DNA from: Propionivibrio sp.
GTDB taxonomy: Bacteria; Pseudomonadota; Gammaproteobacteria; Burkholderiales; Rhodocyclaceae
Reading direction: 5' to 3'
DNA length: 64,000 bases
Assembly (NCBI GenBank): GCA_003249625.1
Contig: QKII01000307.1
Coordinates: 1 to 64,000 of the forward strand
Shown here: positions 47,108 through 54,756 of the stretch, piece by piece
Position numbering within the stretch: position 1 is the stretch's first letter
How the letters are laid out: the number at the start of each line of letters is the position of its first letter
Made by a program: the position numbers and the translations under genes
The notes under the pieces: generated by a model
What the model saw: the letters and a program-made list of their open reading frames with translations, nothing else
What the model was told of the DNA's origin: nothing
Databases searched by the model: none

Positions 47108-48628
47108 ATGCAATTCCGCCGCATGCGTTGCCTTTCGCGGACGATGCCAAGCCTGTGCCTACCCCTGCTGCTCGCTGGATGCGCCGCCGTCGGCCCGGAC
47201 TATGTGCCACCAAAGCTGTCGGACATGAGGATTCCCGGCCAGTGGACGTCCGCTGGTGAAAAGGCTGGCGGCGACCGGGGCGCAAACACCGCCCCATCGT
47301 CCGCTTCGCCATGGTGGACCGAACTCGACGACCCATTGCTCGACCAAATGGTAAATGAAGGATTTCGCACCAGTCCGACGCTGGAAGCGGCAGTGGCGCG
47401 ACTCAGGCAGTCGCGTGCCGCCTTCGCCGGAACGCGAGCCGCGTGGGGGCCATCGGTTGACGGCGAGGCAACCAGCGAACGCGCAGCGAGCGATTCGGGC
47501 GCTGCGCCTTACTCAGACTCGTGGTTATCAACCAACGCCTCGTGGGAAATCGACATTTTCGGCGCGGTTCGCCGCGGCAACGAAGGCGCCAAGGCGCGCG
47601 CCGCTGCGCAGCAGGCGACGCTGGCCGACGTGCGCGTAAGCCTTGCTGCGGATATTACCGACGCTTACCTGAGCTACCGAGCATGCCAGTCGGACGTCGC
47701 GCTTAGCGAGCAGGACGTGCGCTCGCGCGAAGCAACGGAAAAACTCACCGCCGCCAGTGTCACCGAAGGTTTCACCGCGCCTTATCAGGCGATTCGCAGC
47801 AAGGCGTCGGTGGCTGAGGCGCGGACGCAGCTCGCGTCACGGCGTGCTTATTGTTCCCGCCAAGAAAACCTGCTCACTCGCCTTACCGGCATACCACGCC
47901 CGACCTTGATGGAAAAGCTGGCCGACAAGCCGACCGGGCTGGATCGGTTGCCCGTGCCGAAGCACTTCGGCATCGCCATCCCGGAGCAATCGCTTAATCG
48001 GCGACCTGACATCCGTGCCGCCGAACGCAAGGTCGCCGCCGCCTCCGCCGACATTGGGTTAGCCGAAGCCGATCGCTATCCACGTATATCGCTGAACGGC
48101 TCACTCGGCTATTCCGTCGAGGGATCGGGCAGCGGTGCGCTCTCTTTTGGCTCCTGGTCGTTTGGCCCGTCGCTCAGTCTGCCGATATTCGACGGCGGGC
48201 GACGCAAGGCAGCCGTCGATGCAGCCAAAGCGCGCTACGATGAAGCACTCGCCGAGTTCAAAACAGAAGCGCGGAACGCTGTCCAGGAAGTCGAAGATGC
48301 TCTGACGCGCTACGCTGCCGCACACGAACGCGCAGAAAACGCACGCATTTCAGCCAACCAGTACCAGCAATTCTTCAAGACGGTCGAAATTCGCTATCGA
48401 GAGGGAGCCAGCAATCTCCTGGAACTTGAAGATGCCCGGCGTTCCATGCTCGATGCACAACAGACGCTGCTTGGCGTTATGCAGGAACGCCTCCAAGCCT
48501 GGGTTGCGCTCAACCGGGCAACCGGCGGTGCCGCGCAGTTCGCGCCGGATGTCTCCAAGGCCGATCATTCAAAACAAGCACAGGCGATCCCGGTCAAAGC
48601 CCCGTCGCCCGTAACGCCAGTCAACTAG
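47108..48628 (+). CDS. Outer-membrane efflux lipoprotein, NodT/OprM family
   Basis: A 506-residue TolC-like channel. It has a lipoprotein signal (MPSLCLPLLLAGCAAVGPDY, lipobox LAGC) and two homologous repeats of the alpha-barrel: first WWTELDDPLLDQMVNEGF and the ARLRQSRAAFAGTRA helix, and second NRRPDIRAAERKVAAASADI with LGYSVEGSGSGALSFGSWSF. It provides the exit duct for tripartite pumps. It lies 20 bases before an RND-type adaptor gene and 235 bases after the ABC exporter operon, which itself lacks an outer-membrane partner. A good AAGGA site precedes the ATG. Confidence 0.94.
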   Translation: MQFRRMRCLSRTMPSLCLPLLLAGCAAVGPDYVPPKLSDMRIPGQWTSAGEKAGGDRGANTAPSSASPWWTELDDPLLDQMVNEGFRTSPTLEAAVARLRQSRAAFAGTRAAWGPSVDGEATSERAASDSGAAPYSDSWLSTNASWEIDIFGAVRRGNEGAKARAAAQQATLADVRVSLAADITDAYLSYRACQSDVALSEQDVRSREATEKLTAASVTEGFTAPYQAIRSKASVAEARTQLASRRAYCSRQENLLTRLTGIPRPTLMEKLADKPTGLDRLPVPKHFGIAIPEQSLNRRPDIRAAERKVAAASADIGLAEADRYPRISLNGSLGYSVEGSGSGALSFGSWSFGPSLSLPIFDGGRRKAAVDAAKARYDEALAEFKTEARNAVQEVEDALTRYAAAHERAENARISANQYQQFFKTVEIRYREGASNLLELEDARRSMLDAQQTLLGVMQERLQAWVALNRATGGAAQFAPDVSKADHSKQAQAIPVKAPSPVTPVN

Positions 48629-48648
48629 GCAAGCCAAGAAGGTCATAC

Positions 48649-49860
48649 ATGCTGCACGATTTCAGAACATATCACCATCGCCATAAACGCTCCGCCCTCG
48701 TCTCTCTTTTCACCCTGTCCGCGGTCGCCGCGCTCGGGCTGGCGAATTTCTCGTACGCACAGAACTTGGCGCCCGAAGCCGCGCCAGTCGTGACAACGCC
48801 GGTAACCGAGTCCGCATCCGAACCGATCACAACACCAGCCCCCGCAACGCCGGTGACCTTGATCAGGCCGAAAACCGCGCTCTGGCCCGACCAGATCGAG
48901 GCCAGTGGCAACGTCATGCCGTGGCAGGAAACGATGATCGGCAGTGAAGTCGGAGGGCTGCGCCTGGAAAGCGTGCTAATCAGTGTTGGCGATACGGTAT
49001 CGAAGGGACAAGTGCTTGCCAGACTCGACACAGCAGCGGTCGAGGTGGACCTCGATGCAGCCAATGCACAGCTGATGGAGGCGGAAGGCACGCTTGCCCA
49101 AGCCGCCGCGACGCTCGACCGCGCAAACCGGCTGGCCCCATCGGGCGGCCTTAGCCAGCAGGAGCTGACGCGCTACGAGACACAGAAAAATACCGCCGAA
49201 GCCCGTGTCAACGCGGCGCGTGCGCAGGTTAAACGGCAGCAACTGCGACTGAAGTTCGCGACGATCGTCGCCCCCGACGACGGCGTGATATCCGCGAGTT
49301 CGGCGTCGGAAGGCGCAATCGTCCAGTCAGGCAGCGAACTGTTCCGGCTGATCCGCCAGGGCCGGCTGGAATGGCGCGCCGAGGTCAAGGGCGAAACGCT
49401 GCTCCGGCTCGCCATCGGACAGCAAGTGATCGTCAACAGTCCGCTTGGCTCGGAAGTCAAAGGGCGAGTACGCCGCCTATCACCGACCATTAACGTAACG
49501 ACTGGCAACGGTCTGGTGTACGTCGACCTGCCGCCCGAGACCAACCTGAAGGCCGGTCTCACCGTTTCTGGCAGCATCAGCATAAACAAGCGCAAGGCGC
49601 TGTTCCTGCCATCCAGTGCTGTCGTGCATAGCGATAGCGAGGCACGGGTATTCAAGATTGGGCCGGAGAACAAGCTCGTTGCGGTCAGCGTGTTGACCGG
49701 GCGAACCCGGGGCGATGCGATAGAGATCGTCAGCGGACTCGACACGCGCAGCCAGGTGATAGGCGGCGACGCGAGCCGTTTGCAAGTCGGCCAACTTGTC
49801 GATGCTTCGGCGCACGATCAGGAGTCTGAAGCACCAGGCGGCGGGACGGAAAGCAACTGA
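48649..49860 (+). CDS. RND-type efflux periplasmic adaptor subunit
   Basis: A 403-residue adaptor. It has a signal peptide (SLFTLSAVAALGLANFSYAQ), an acidic/Pro-Thr-rich linker, a lipoyl half (VGGLRLESVLISVGDTVSKG), a short coiled-coil hairpin, the second lipoyl half (APDDGVISASSASEGAIVQS), a beta-barrel and a membrane-proximal domain. The GQVLARLDTAAVEVDLDAA pattern fits the AcrA/MexA class more than HlyD. The next gene should be an RND pump, but none follows: after 750 bases come two MFS genes. The adaptor may serve an RND pump elsewhere or one of the local pumps. Confidence 0.9.
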   Translation: MLHDFRTYHHRHKRSALVSLFTLSAVAALGLANFSYAQNLAPEAAPVVTTPVTESASEPITTPAPATPVTLIRPKTALWPDQIEASGNVMPWQETMIGSEVGGLRLESVLISVGDTVSKGQVLARLDTAAVEVDLDAANAQLMEAEGTLAQAAATLDRANRLAPSGGLSQQELTRYETQKNTAEARVNAARAQVKRQQLRLKFATIVAPDDGVISASSASEGAIVQSGSELFRLIRQGRLEWRAEVKGETLLRLAIGQQVIVNSPLGSEVKGRVRRLSPTINVTTGNGLVYVDLPPETNLKAGLTVSGSISINKRKALFLPSSAVVHSDSEARVFKIGPENKLVAVSVLTGRTRGDAIEIVSGLDTRSQVIGGDASRLQVGQLVDASAHDQESEAPGGGTESN

Positions 49861-50028
49861 TCCAAGGCACATCGGATCGTCCGATCGAAATCGCCTGCAT
49901 TGGCTTGTTGCCAGATTTTTGCAAGATGATTCGTCTCGCTCTTGGGAACGCGACATTTTGTGAGCTGAAAGTCGGTCGCCCAGGGACCGGCATACCCACC
50001 TGATGGCGAACGTCCCAAGCGATACTTA

Positions 50029-50304
50029 TCAGGGCGCTCTCGTCGGGGCCGTGGAGACTGCGCCATTCATTGACAGTTGAGTGGGCTGTACGCTGCGGCT
50101 TCGTGAATCGGAGGGTGCGGTCGACGATTTCGTTTGCTCTTGCCCTGACGTAACACCGGCGCTGACGAGGTCCCCACGGCTCCAGCGATTTTTGTAAAGT
50201 CCGGCATAAGCCCCGACGACAAGGAGTCCAAAGATAACCGTTAGGCAAACCAGACAACGCCTCGCGCGTTTGGCGGGCGAAAGAACTTGGTAATCAGTGT
50301 TCAT
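50029..50304 (-). CDS. Small single-pass membrane protein, hypothetical
   Basis: A 91-residue frame with a short basic start (LSPAKRARR), one clear membrane helix (CLVCLTVIFGLLVVGAYAGL) and a polar Ser/Thr-rich tail. The hydrophobic segment and positive-inside start argue for a real gene, but the ribosome-binding site (GAAGATAGAA) is weak and I recognise no family. It is the only candidate in the 752-base gap between the adaptor and MFS genes. A strong inverted repeat lies immediately upstream of its ATG. Confidence 0.4.
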   Translation of the reverse strand: MNTDYQVLSPAKRARRCLVCLTVIFGLLVVGAYAGLYKNRWSRGDLVSAGVTSGQEQTKSSTAPSDSRSRSVQPTQLSMNGAVSTAPTRAP

Positions 50305-50307
50305 CGG

Positions 50308-50342
50308 ATTCTATCTTCAAAGATTGGCGTTGAAGATAGGAT
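50308..50342. promoter_or_regulatory. 13-bp inverted repeat upstream of the small membrane gene
   Basis: CTATCTTCAA (50311-50320) and TTGAAGATAG (50330-50339) are perfect arms around a 9-base loop; three more pairs (one a G-T wobble) extend the stem. It is placed 4 bases upstream of the minus-strand ATG at 50304 and within the control region of the MFS genes, so it may be an operator or an mRNA hairpin. Confidence 0.6.
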
Positions 50343-50356
50343 AGTTAGATTACGAC

Positions 50357-50397
50357 CAGATGAATGTGACGTATTTCACTCTTTCGTCATACATCTG
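50357..50397. promoter_or_regulatory. Second dyad in the control region of the MFS genes
   Basis: Outer arms CAGATG (50357-50362) and CATCTG (50392-50397) enclose inner arms TGACG (50367-50371) and CGTCA (50385-50389), giving an interrupted palindrome of about 11 pairs. No regulator gene is adjacent, so if this is an operator its protein is encoded elsewhere. Confidence 0.45.
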
Positions 50398-50612
50398 CGA
50401 CACCAACCGAATTGTTAAAAAAACAAGTGGGTTGAACCAGAGCACGACGAGTTGCCCCGCGGCTGCCTCTGCCCCGTTTGCTCGGTTTCTCAGCCCTGAA
50501 AACAGGCGTTCCGAGAGGTCACCACCTCAACTGTCACTGTTCATTTACCCAGTTTGTCCTCTGATGCGCGGATAATGGCGCCTCTGTTCAATAACTACCA
50601 AGTATCGTCCCC

Positions 50613-52028
50613 GTGACCGGCCCTGTCTCTCCCTCCCCTACCGATAATCCGAAAGTCATCTGGCTGGTGGCCGGTGCCTTCTTCATGGAGTTTCTCGACG
50701 CAACGGTCATCACCACCGCTTTGCCCGAAATGGCAAAGAGTTTTCAGATTCAAACGATCGAGATGTCGACAGGGATGAGTGCCTATATGCTCGCACTGGC
50801 GGTGTTCATACCACTGAGCGGATGGTTGTCCGATCGTTTTGGTCCGCGACGCATCTTTGGTGGTGCAATCTTTCTTTTTACTCTGGCTTCGATAATGTGC
50901 AGCCTGAGCACTAGCCTCTGGCAATTTACCGCAGCACGGGTCTTGCAAGGCCTGGGAGGTGCCATGATGGTGCCGGTAGGACGGGTTGTCGTCCTGCGGG
51001 GAACACCTAAAGAGGGATTGATTCGAGCGATCGCCTTGCTCACTTGGCCGGGCCTGACCGCTCCGGTACTCGGTCCGGCTCTGGGTGGGATAATCACCGA
51101 ACATTGGGGATGGCAATGGATCTTCTGGATCAACGTTCCCTTGGGGGTTACTGGTTTGTTTCTCACCCTGCGCTGGATCAACACAAATGAAGCCGGTCGA
51201 CGCCCCTTCGACTTTCCGGGCTTTCTCCTGACTGGATTTGGATGCAGTGCAGTAATGCTCGCCTGCGATCTGCTCAGCCACTCGCCATTCAGTCCAAGCA
51301 CCGTTGCGTTCTTCGGTATAGCGGGGGGCATCGCGACTGTTCTGTCGGTCCGTCACTTGAGAAGGACGCCGCATCCATTGGTTGATCTCGGAGCCTTCCA
51401 GATTCTCACGTTCTCGGTCGCCATTTGGGGAGGCTCCGTCTTCAGGATGACGATCAATAGCGCCCCATTCCTGCTGCCCTTGCTGTTTCAGCTGATCTTC
51501 GGGTTTTCGCCCTCGACTTCGGGAATCCTGTTGCTCGCCTTATTTGCGGGAAATCTCTGCATGAAACCGGGAACGACCTGGGTCATGCAACGCTGGGGGT
51601 TCCGGCGAGTCCTGATCGCGAATGGCTGGCTGGTCGTCATCGGCTTCATCGCTTGCGCTTTTCTCGGCCCGGGAATGCCGAAACTCTTCATCGCGATCAT
51701 TCTTTTCTTCACCGGCCTGTGCCGGTCGATGCAATTCACCTGTCTGAACACATTGAGTTTCTGTGACGTCCCCAAAGACAGGATGAACGGAGCGTCGACA
51801 CTCAGCAGCATCTTCTTTCAGATGAGCATTGCGCTTGGAATTGCCTTGGGAGCTGCCGCGCTTCAGGCAAGTACACTGTTCAGCCGTGGCAGCGCAGCCC
51901 TGGAACTGTGGAATTTTCGGGCCACCTTTCTGTTCATAGCGGCGATCTCGGCACTGGGAATCCTTGATTTCCTGAGGCTTCCCGGCGATGCAGGTGCACA
52001 GGTAACCGGCGCCAGGACGGGCAGATAA
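50613..52028 (+). CDS. MFS transporter, DHA2 (EmrB/QacA) type
   Basis: A 471-residue multidrug-type transporter with about 14 membrane helices. Family motifs: motif D1-like EFLDATVITTALPEM in helix 1, motif A GWLSDRFGPRRIF after helix 2, motif B RVLQGLGGAMMVPVGR, and motif C-like GLTAPVLGPALGGIITEHWG. The start is GTG at 50613. It is less GC-rich in third codon positions than the ABC genes, as is the next gene, suggesting a shared and perhaps acquired origin. The substrate is unknown. Confidence 0.92.
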   Translation: MTGPVSPSPTDNPKVIWLVAGAFFMEFLDATVITTALPEMAKSFQIQTIEMSTGMSAYMLALAVFIPLSGWLSDRFGPRRIFGGAIFLFTLASIMCSLSTSLWQFTAARVLQGLGGAMMVPVGRVVVLRGTPKEGLIRAIALLTWPGLTAPVLGPALGGIITEHWGWQWIFWINVPLGVTGLFLTLRWINTNEAGRRPFDFPGFLLTGFGCSAVMLACDLLSHSPFSPSTVAFFGIAGGIATVLSVRHLRRTPHPLVDLGAFQILTFSVAIWGGSVFRMTINSAPFLLPLLFQLIFGFSPSTSGILLLALFAGNLCMKPGTTWVMQRWGFRRVLIANGWLVVIGFIACAFLGPGMPKLFIAIILFFTGLCRSMQFTCLNTLSFCDVPKDRMNGASTLSSIFFQMSIALGIALGAAALQASTLFSRGSAALELWNFRATFLFIAAISALGILDFLRLPGDAGAQVTGARTGR

Positions 52029-52062
52029 ATATCAATTCACTCCTTGGCACCAACACACTGTC

Positions 52063-53454
52063 ATGACGTACAACGGACTTCCGCCCCCTCGCCGCTATTT
52101 CGCCATGGCTGCCGTGATCATTGGCATAACGATGGCCGTGCTCGATGGCACGATCGTCAATCTGGCACTACCGGGGATTACTCATAATTTTCATTCGAGC
52201 GCAGCGCAATCCATCTGGATCGTGAATGCCTACCAGATCGCCACGCTCTCACTTTTGTTACCGCTCGCGACACTGGGTGATTTCATTGGCTATCGTCGTG
52301 TCTATCTGAGCGGCGTCATAATCTTCACGCTAGCCTCTCTCGGCTGCGCCTTTTCGCCTTCCCTGTCTTGGCTGATCGCGACGCGGGTTTTGCAGGGGGT
52401 AGGTGCGGCCGGAATCATGTCCGTGAATGCGGCGCTGGTTCGCCTGATCTACCCGAAAGAGCAGTTGGGGAAAGGAATTGCGATCAATTCGATGGTGGTC
52501 GCCGCATCGTCGGTAGCGGGACCATCCATCGCTGCTGCCATTTTGTCTCACGCGTCGTGGCCATGGTTGTTTGCTGTCAATGTGCCGCTTGGTATCCTGA
52601 TCCTCTTGGTCGCCCCCCGTGCTTTGCCTGAACCGCCTGCCACCCGTCCAGCAATGAGCCAGTTTTCCGTGCTTGATGTGTTGTTGAACGCTTCCCTGTT
52701 CAGTATGGTGTTCTTGGGTGTTGATACATTGAGCGTTCGGCAAAATGGAAGTGACTCGGTGTTTCCAGCGTCGACTGGAGCAGTCTTCCTCTTGATCGGA
52801 TTGCTCGTGGGGGTAACGTATCTCAGAAGGCAACTGGCCCGGCCACTGCCTATTCTCCCTGTTGACCTTCTCCGAATTCCCGTGTTCGCACTGTCAATGT
52901 GCACCTCAATTGCTGCATTCTCCGCACAGATGCTTTCATACGTCGTAATGCCGTTTCTGTTCCTTGATGCATATGGGTACACGCCCTATCAGGCGGGTCT
53001 TCTTATCACAGCCTGGCCACTAACGATCGTGGTGATTGCCCCCTTTGTCGGCATGATGATCGGTCGAATTCCGGATGGATTGCTGGGCAGCATCGGGCTC
53101 GCCATCCTGTCGTCTGGTCTCGTCTTGTTGGCAATGTTGCCGGCCCACCCGGGGAATTTCGATGTCATCTGGCGACTGATTGTTTGTGGCATTGGGTTTG
53201 GCCTGTTTCAGTCGCCAAACAATCACACGATCGTCACCTCTGCCCCGGGGCATCGCTCGGGTGGAGCCAGCGGCATGTTGGGCACAGCACGGCTGACAGG
53301 GCAAACGCTTGGCGCCATCATTGTGGCGATAGTCTTTTCAATGACTAATCCGCACAATGGTCAAGGTCCTGCCGTCGCGTTGTACCTAGCCGCCGGATTT
53401 GCCGCAGTGGCGAGCGTGTTTAGTGGATTGCGCCTATCGTCGGCCAAACGTTAG
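52063..53454 (+). CDS. MFS transporter, DHA2 (EmrB/QacA) type
   Basis: A 463-residue transporter with about 14 helices: motif D1 AVLDGTIVNLALPGI, motif A ATLGDFIGYRRVYLSG, motif B RVLQGVGAAGIMSVNAALVR, motif C SSVAGPSIAAAILSHASWPW. It follows the previous MFS gene by 34 bases and is probably co-transcribed. Two DHA2 proteins in tandem may have different substrates or work together; they are similar but not near-identical, so not a recent duplication. Confidence 0.92.
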   Translation: MTYNGLPPPRRYFAMAAVIIGITMAVLDGTIVNLALPGITHNFHSSAAQSIWIVNAYQIATLSLLLPLATLGDFIGYRRVYLSGVIIFTLASLGCAFSPSLSWLIATRVLQGVGAAGIMSVNAALVRLIYPKEQLGKGIAINSMVVAASSVAGPSIAAAILSHASWPWLFAVNVPLGILILLVAPRALPEPPATRPAMSQFSVLDVLLNASLFSMVFLGVDTLSVRQNGSDSVFPASTGAVFLLIGLLVGVTYLRRQLARPLPILPVDLLRIPVFALSMCTSIAAFSAQMLSYVVMPFLFLDAYGYTPYQAGLLITAWPLTIVVIAPFVGMMIGRIPDGLLGSIGLAILSSGLVLLAMLPAHPGNFDVIWRLIVCGIGFGLFQSPNNHTIVTSAPGHRSGGASGMLGTARLTGQTLGAIIVAIVFSMTNPHNGQGPAVALYLAAGFAAVASVFSGLRLSSAKR

Positions 53455-53488
53455 CCGACGCTGTACTATTTCGAGGCTCCAAGCGGCT

Positions 53489-53555
53489 GGTACCAAGTTT
53501 GTTCCCGCAGGCCGCCCGGCAGCATTCTGGCGCGGTACCTCGTGCCGCCGGTACC
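53489..53555. repeat. Three GGTACC palindromes in the gap before the hypothetical gene
   Basis: GGTACC occurs at 53489-53494, 53534-53539 and 53550-53555, with more GTAC nearby. The last two form a dyad with a 10-base spacer. Clustering of a 6-bp palindrome in 67 bases is unusual; it could be binding sites for a regulator or chance. Confidence 0.35.
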
Positions 53556-53608
53556 GTACTCGACGTACCCAACGTTTGAAAATTTTCCGTTCTTAGGTGG
53601 CCTGTTGT

Positions 53609-54490
53609 ATGAAGAAACTGATTCAGGAACTGAAACGATTATTCCTTCTGCCTCACCAACCCTGCCAAAGGGGAACTCAAAACCTCGATAAAGGCAAAGA
53701 ACTGACCGAAGAAGAGCTGGTTGAGGGCCTGAAAGGCGAAAGTTCGGTCGTCGTCAACCTGCTCGGTCCCGACGACACCGTCCGAACTATTGTCATCGGT
53801 ATTACTGACCCAAAAAACTGGGTTCGGGTCGCAGCGGTTTATCAGGGAATACAGGAAGATCTGGAGTTGCCTGCACCAGCCGTTTCTGTTTCGCCGGTCG
53901 AGGGTTTCCAACTCTGGTTCTCACTGACCAAGGCCGTACCGGCAAACCAGGCAGCAAACTTCACCAATGCACTCCGGAGAAAATATCTGTCCGATCTTCC
54001 GTCACCCCAAATCAGGCAATGGCCAGAGGCTCTGGATTCTCGCTGCCGATTGCCCTTGGTGCCGTCGTATCACGAAACGGCGCAGAAATGGTCTGCATTT
54101 ATCGACCCAACCATGGGAGGCATGTTCATTGATGACGCCGGTCTTGAAATATCCCCCGGCATGGATCGCCAGGCAGACATGCTCAGCGGTATAAAAAGCA
54201 TCAAGGCAGAGGACTTCGTTCGGGCCATGGGCCTACTGGAAAGCGATGCAGAATCAAAAACAACTCCTGAAAAGAGCCTAACAGATCGAGAAGTCAATCA
54301 TTCGGATGGAATTGGATCCGATAACGCAGGGATCCGGTCGCCACTAAATGTGGGCAGCAATTTCTCCAATCCAAAAAGTTTCTTGCTAGCGGTCATGAAT
54401 GACCCGAAAGTCAGCGGAAAGCTAAGGATTAGAGCAGCAAAAGCGTTGTTGCCTTATTTTGAGACGGATTGCAAAAAGCCCAGCACTTGA
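53609..54490 (+). CDS. Hypothetical protein, possible replication/phage-related remnant
   Basis: A 293-residue protein I do not recognise. It begins MKKLIQELKRLFLLPHQPCQ; a GTG 12 bases upstream is an alternative, but the ATG has GGTGG before it. The middle (about 50-200) has alternating strands with EGFQLWFSLTKAVPANQAAN, faintly like the nucleotide-binding core of primase-polymerase proteins, then SRCRLPLVPSYHETAQKWS. The linker (about 205-250) is polar. The end, FLLAVMNDPKVSGKLRIRAA and KALLPYFE, strongly resembles a motif common in small phage terminase-like proteins. These similarities are impressions from pattern, not searches. Base composition is less GC-rich than its neighbours, and nothing phage-like surrounds it. 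Confidence 0.7.
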   Translation: MKKLIQELKRLFLLPHQPCQRGTQNLDKGKELTEEELVEGLKGESSVVVNLLGPDDTVRTIVIGITDPKNWVRVAAVYQGIQEDLELPAPAVSVSPVEGFQLWFSLTKAVPANQAANFTNALRRKYLSDLPSPQIRQWPEALDSRCRLPLVPSYHETAQKWSAFIDPTMGGMFIDDAGLEISPGMDRQADMLSGIKSIKAEDFVRAMGLLESDAESKTTPEKSLTDREVNHSDGIGSDNAGIRSPLNVGSNFSNPKSFLLAVMNDPKVSGKLRIRAAKALLPYFETDCKKPST

Positions 54491-54756
54491 GCAACCTGAG
54501 CCATGAACGCAGGCAGCACGTTTCAAGCCACAACCTGCCTGTCCCCTCTTCTGTGCAGCAGACATTCAAGGGACTGCTCCGCTCCGAAAGCTGTCGGGCT
54601 GTGAATCGCACTTGCTCCTGTCATACATATGACGTCAACAACAAAAACGGATGTTTACTGATTCATAGTCCGCCTGTCACACGATTGACCAATCGTCCAG
54701 ATTAGCCGATTTTCTTACCGCCGAAACGAAATGTCTTAAAGCGAAACGAACCACGG

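Noticed and set aside
50360..50575. 71-residue plus-strand frame before the first MFS gene
   Set aside because: It has no ribosome-binding site, membrane segment or motif, and it overlaps the dyads of the control region.
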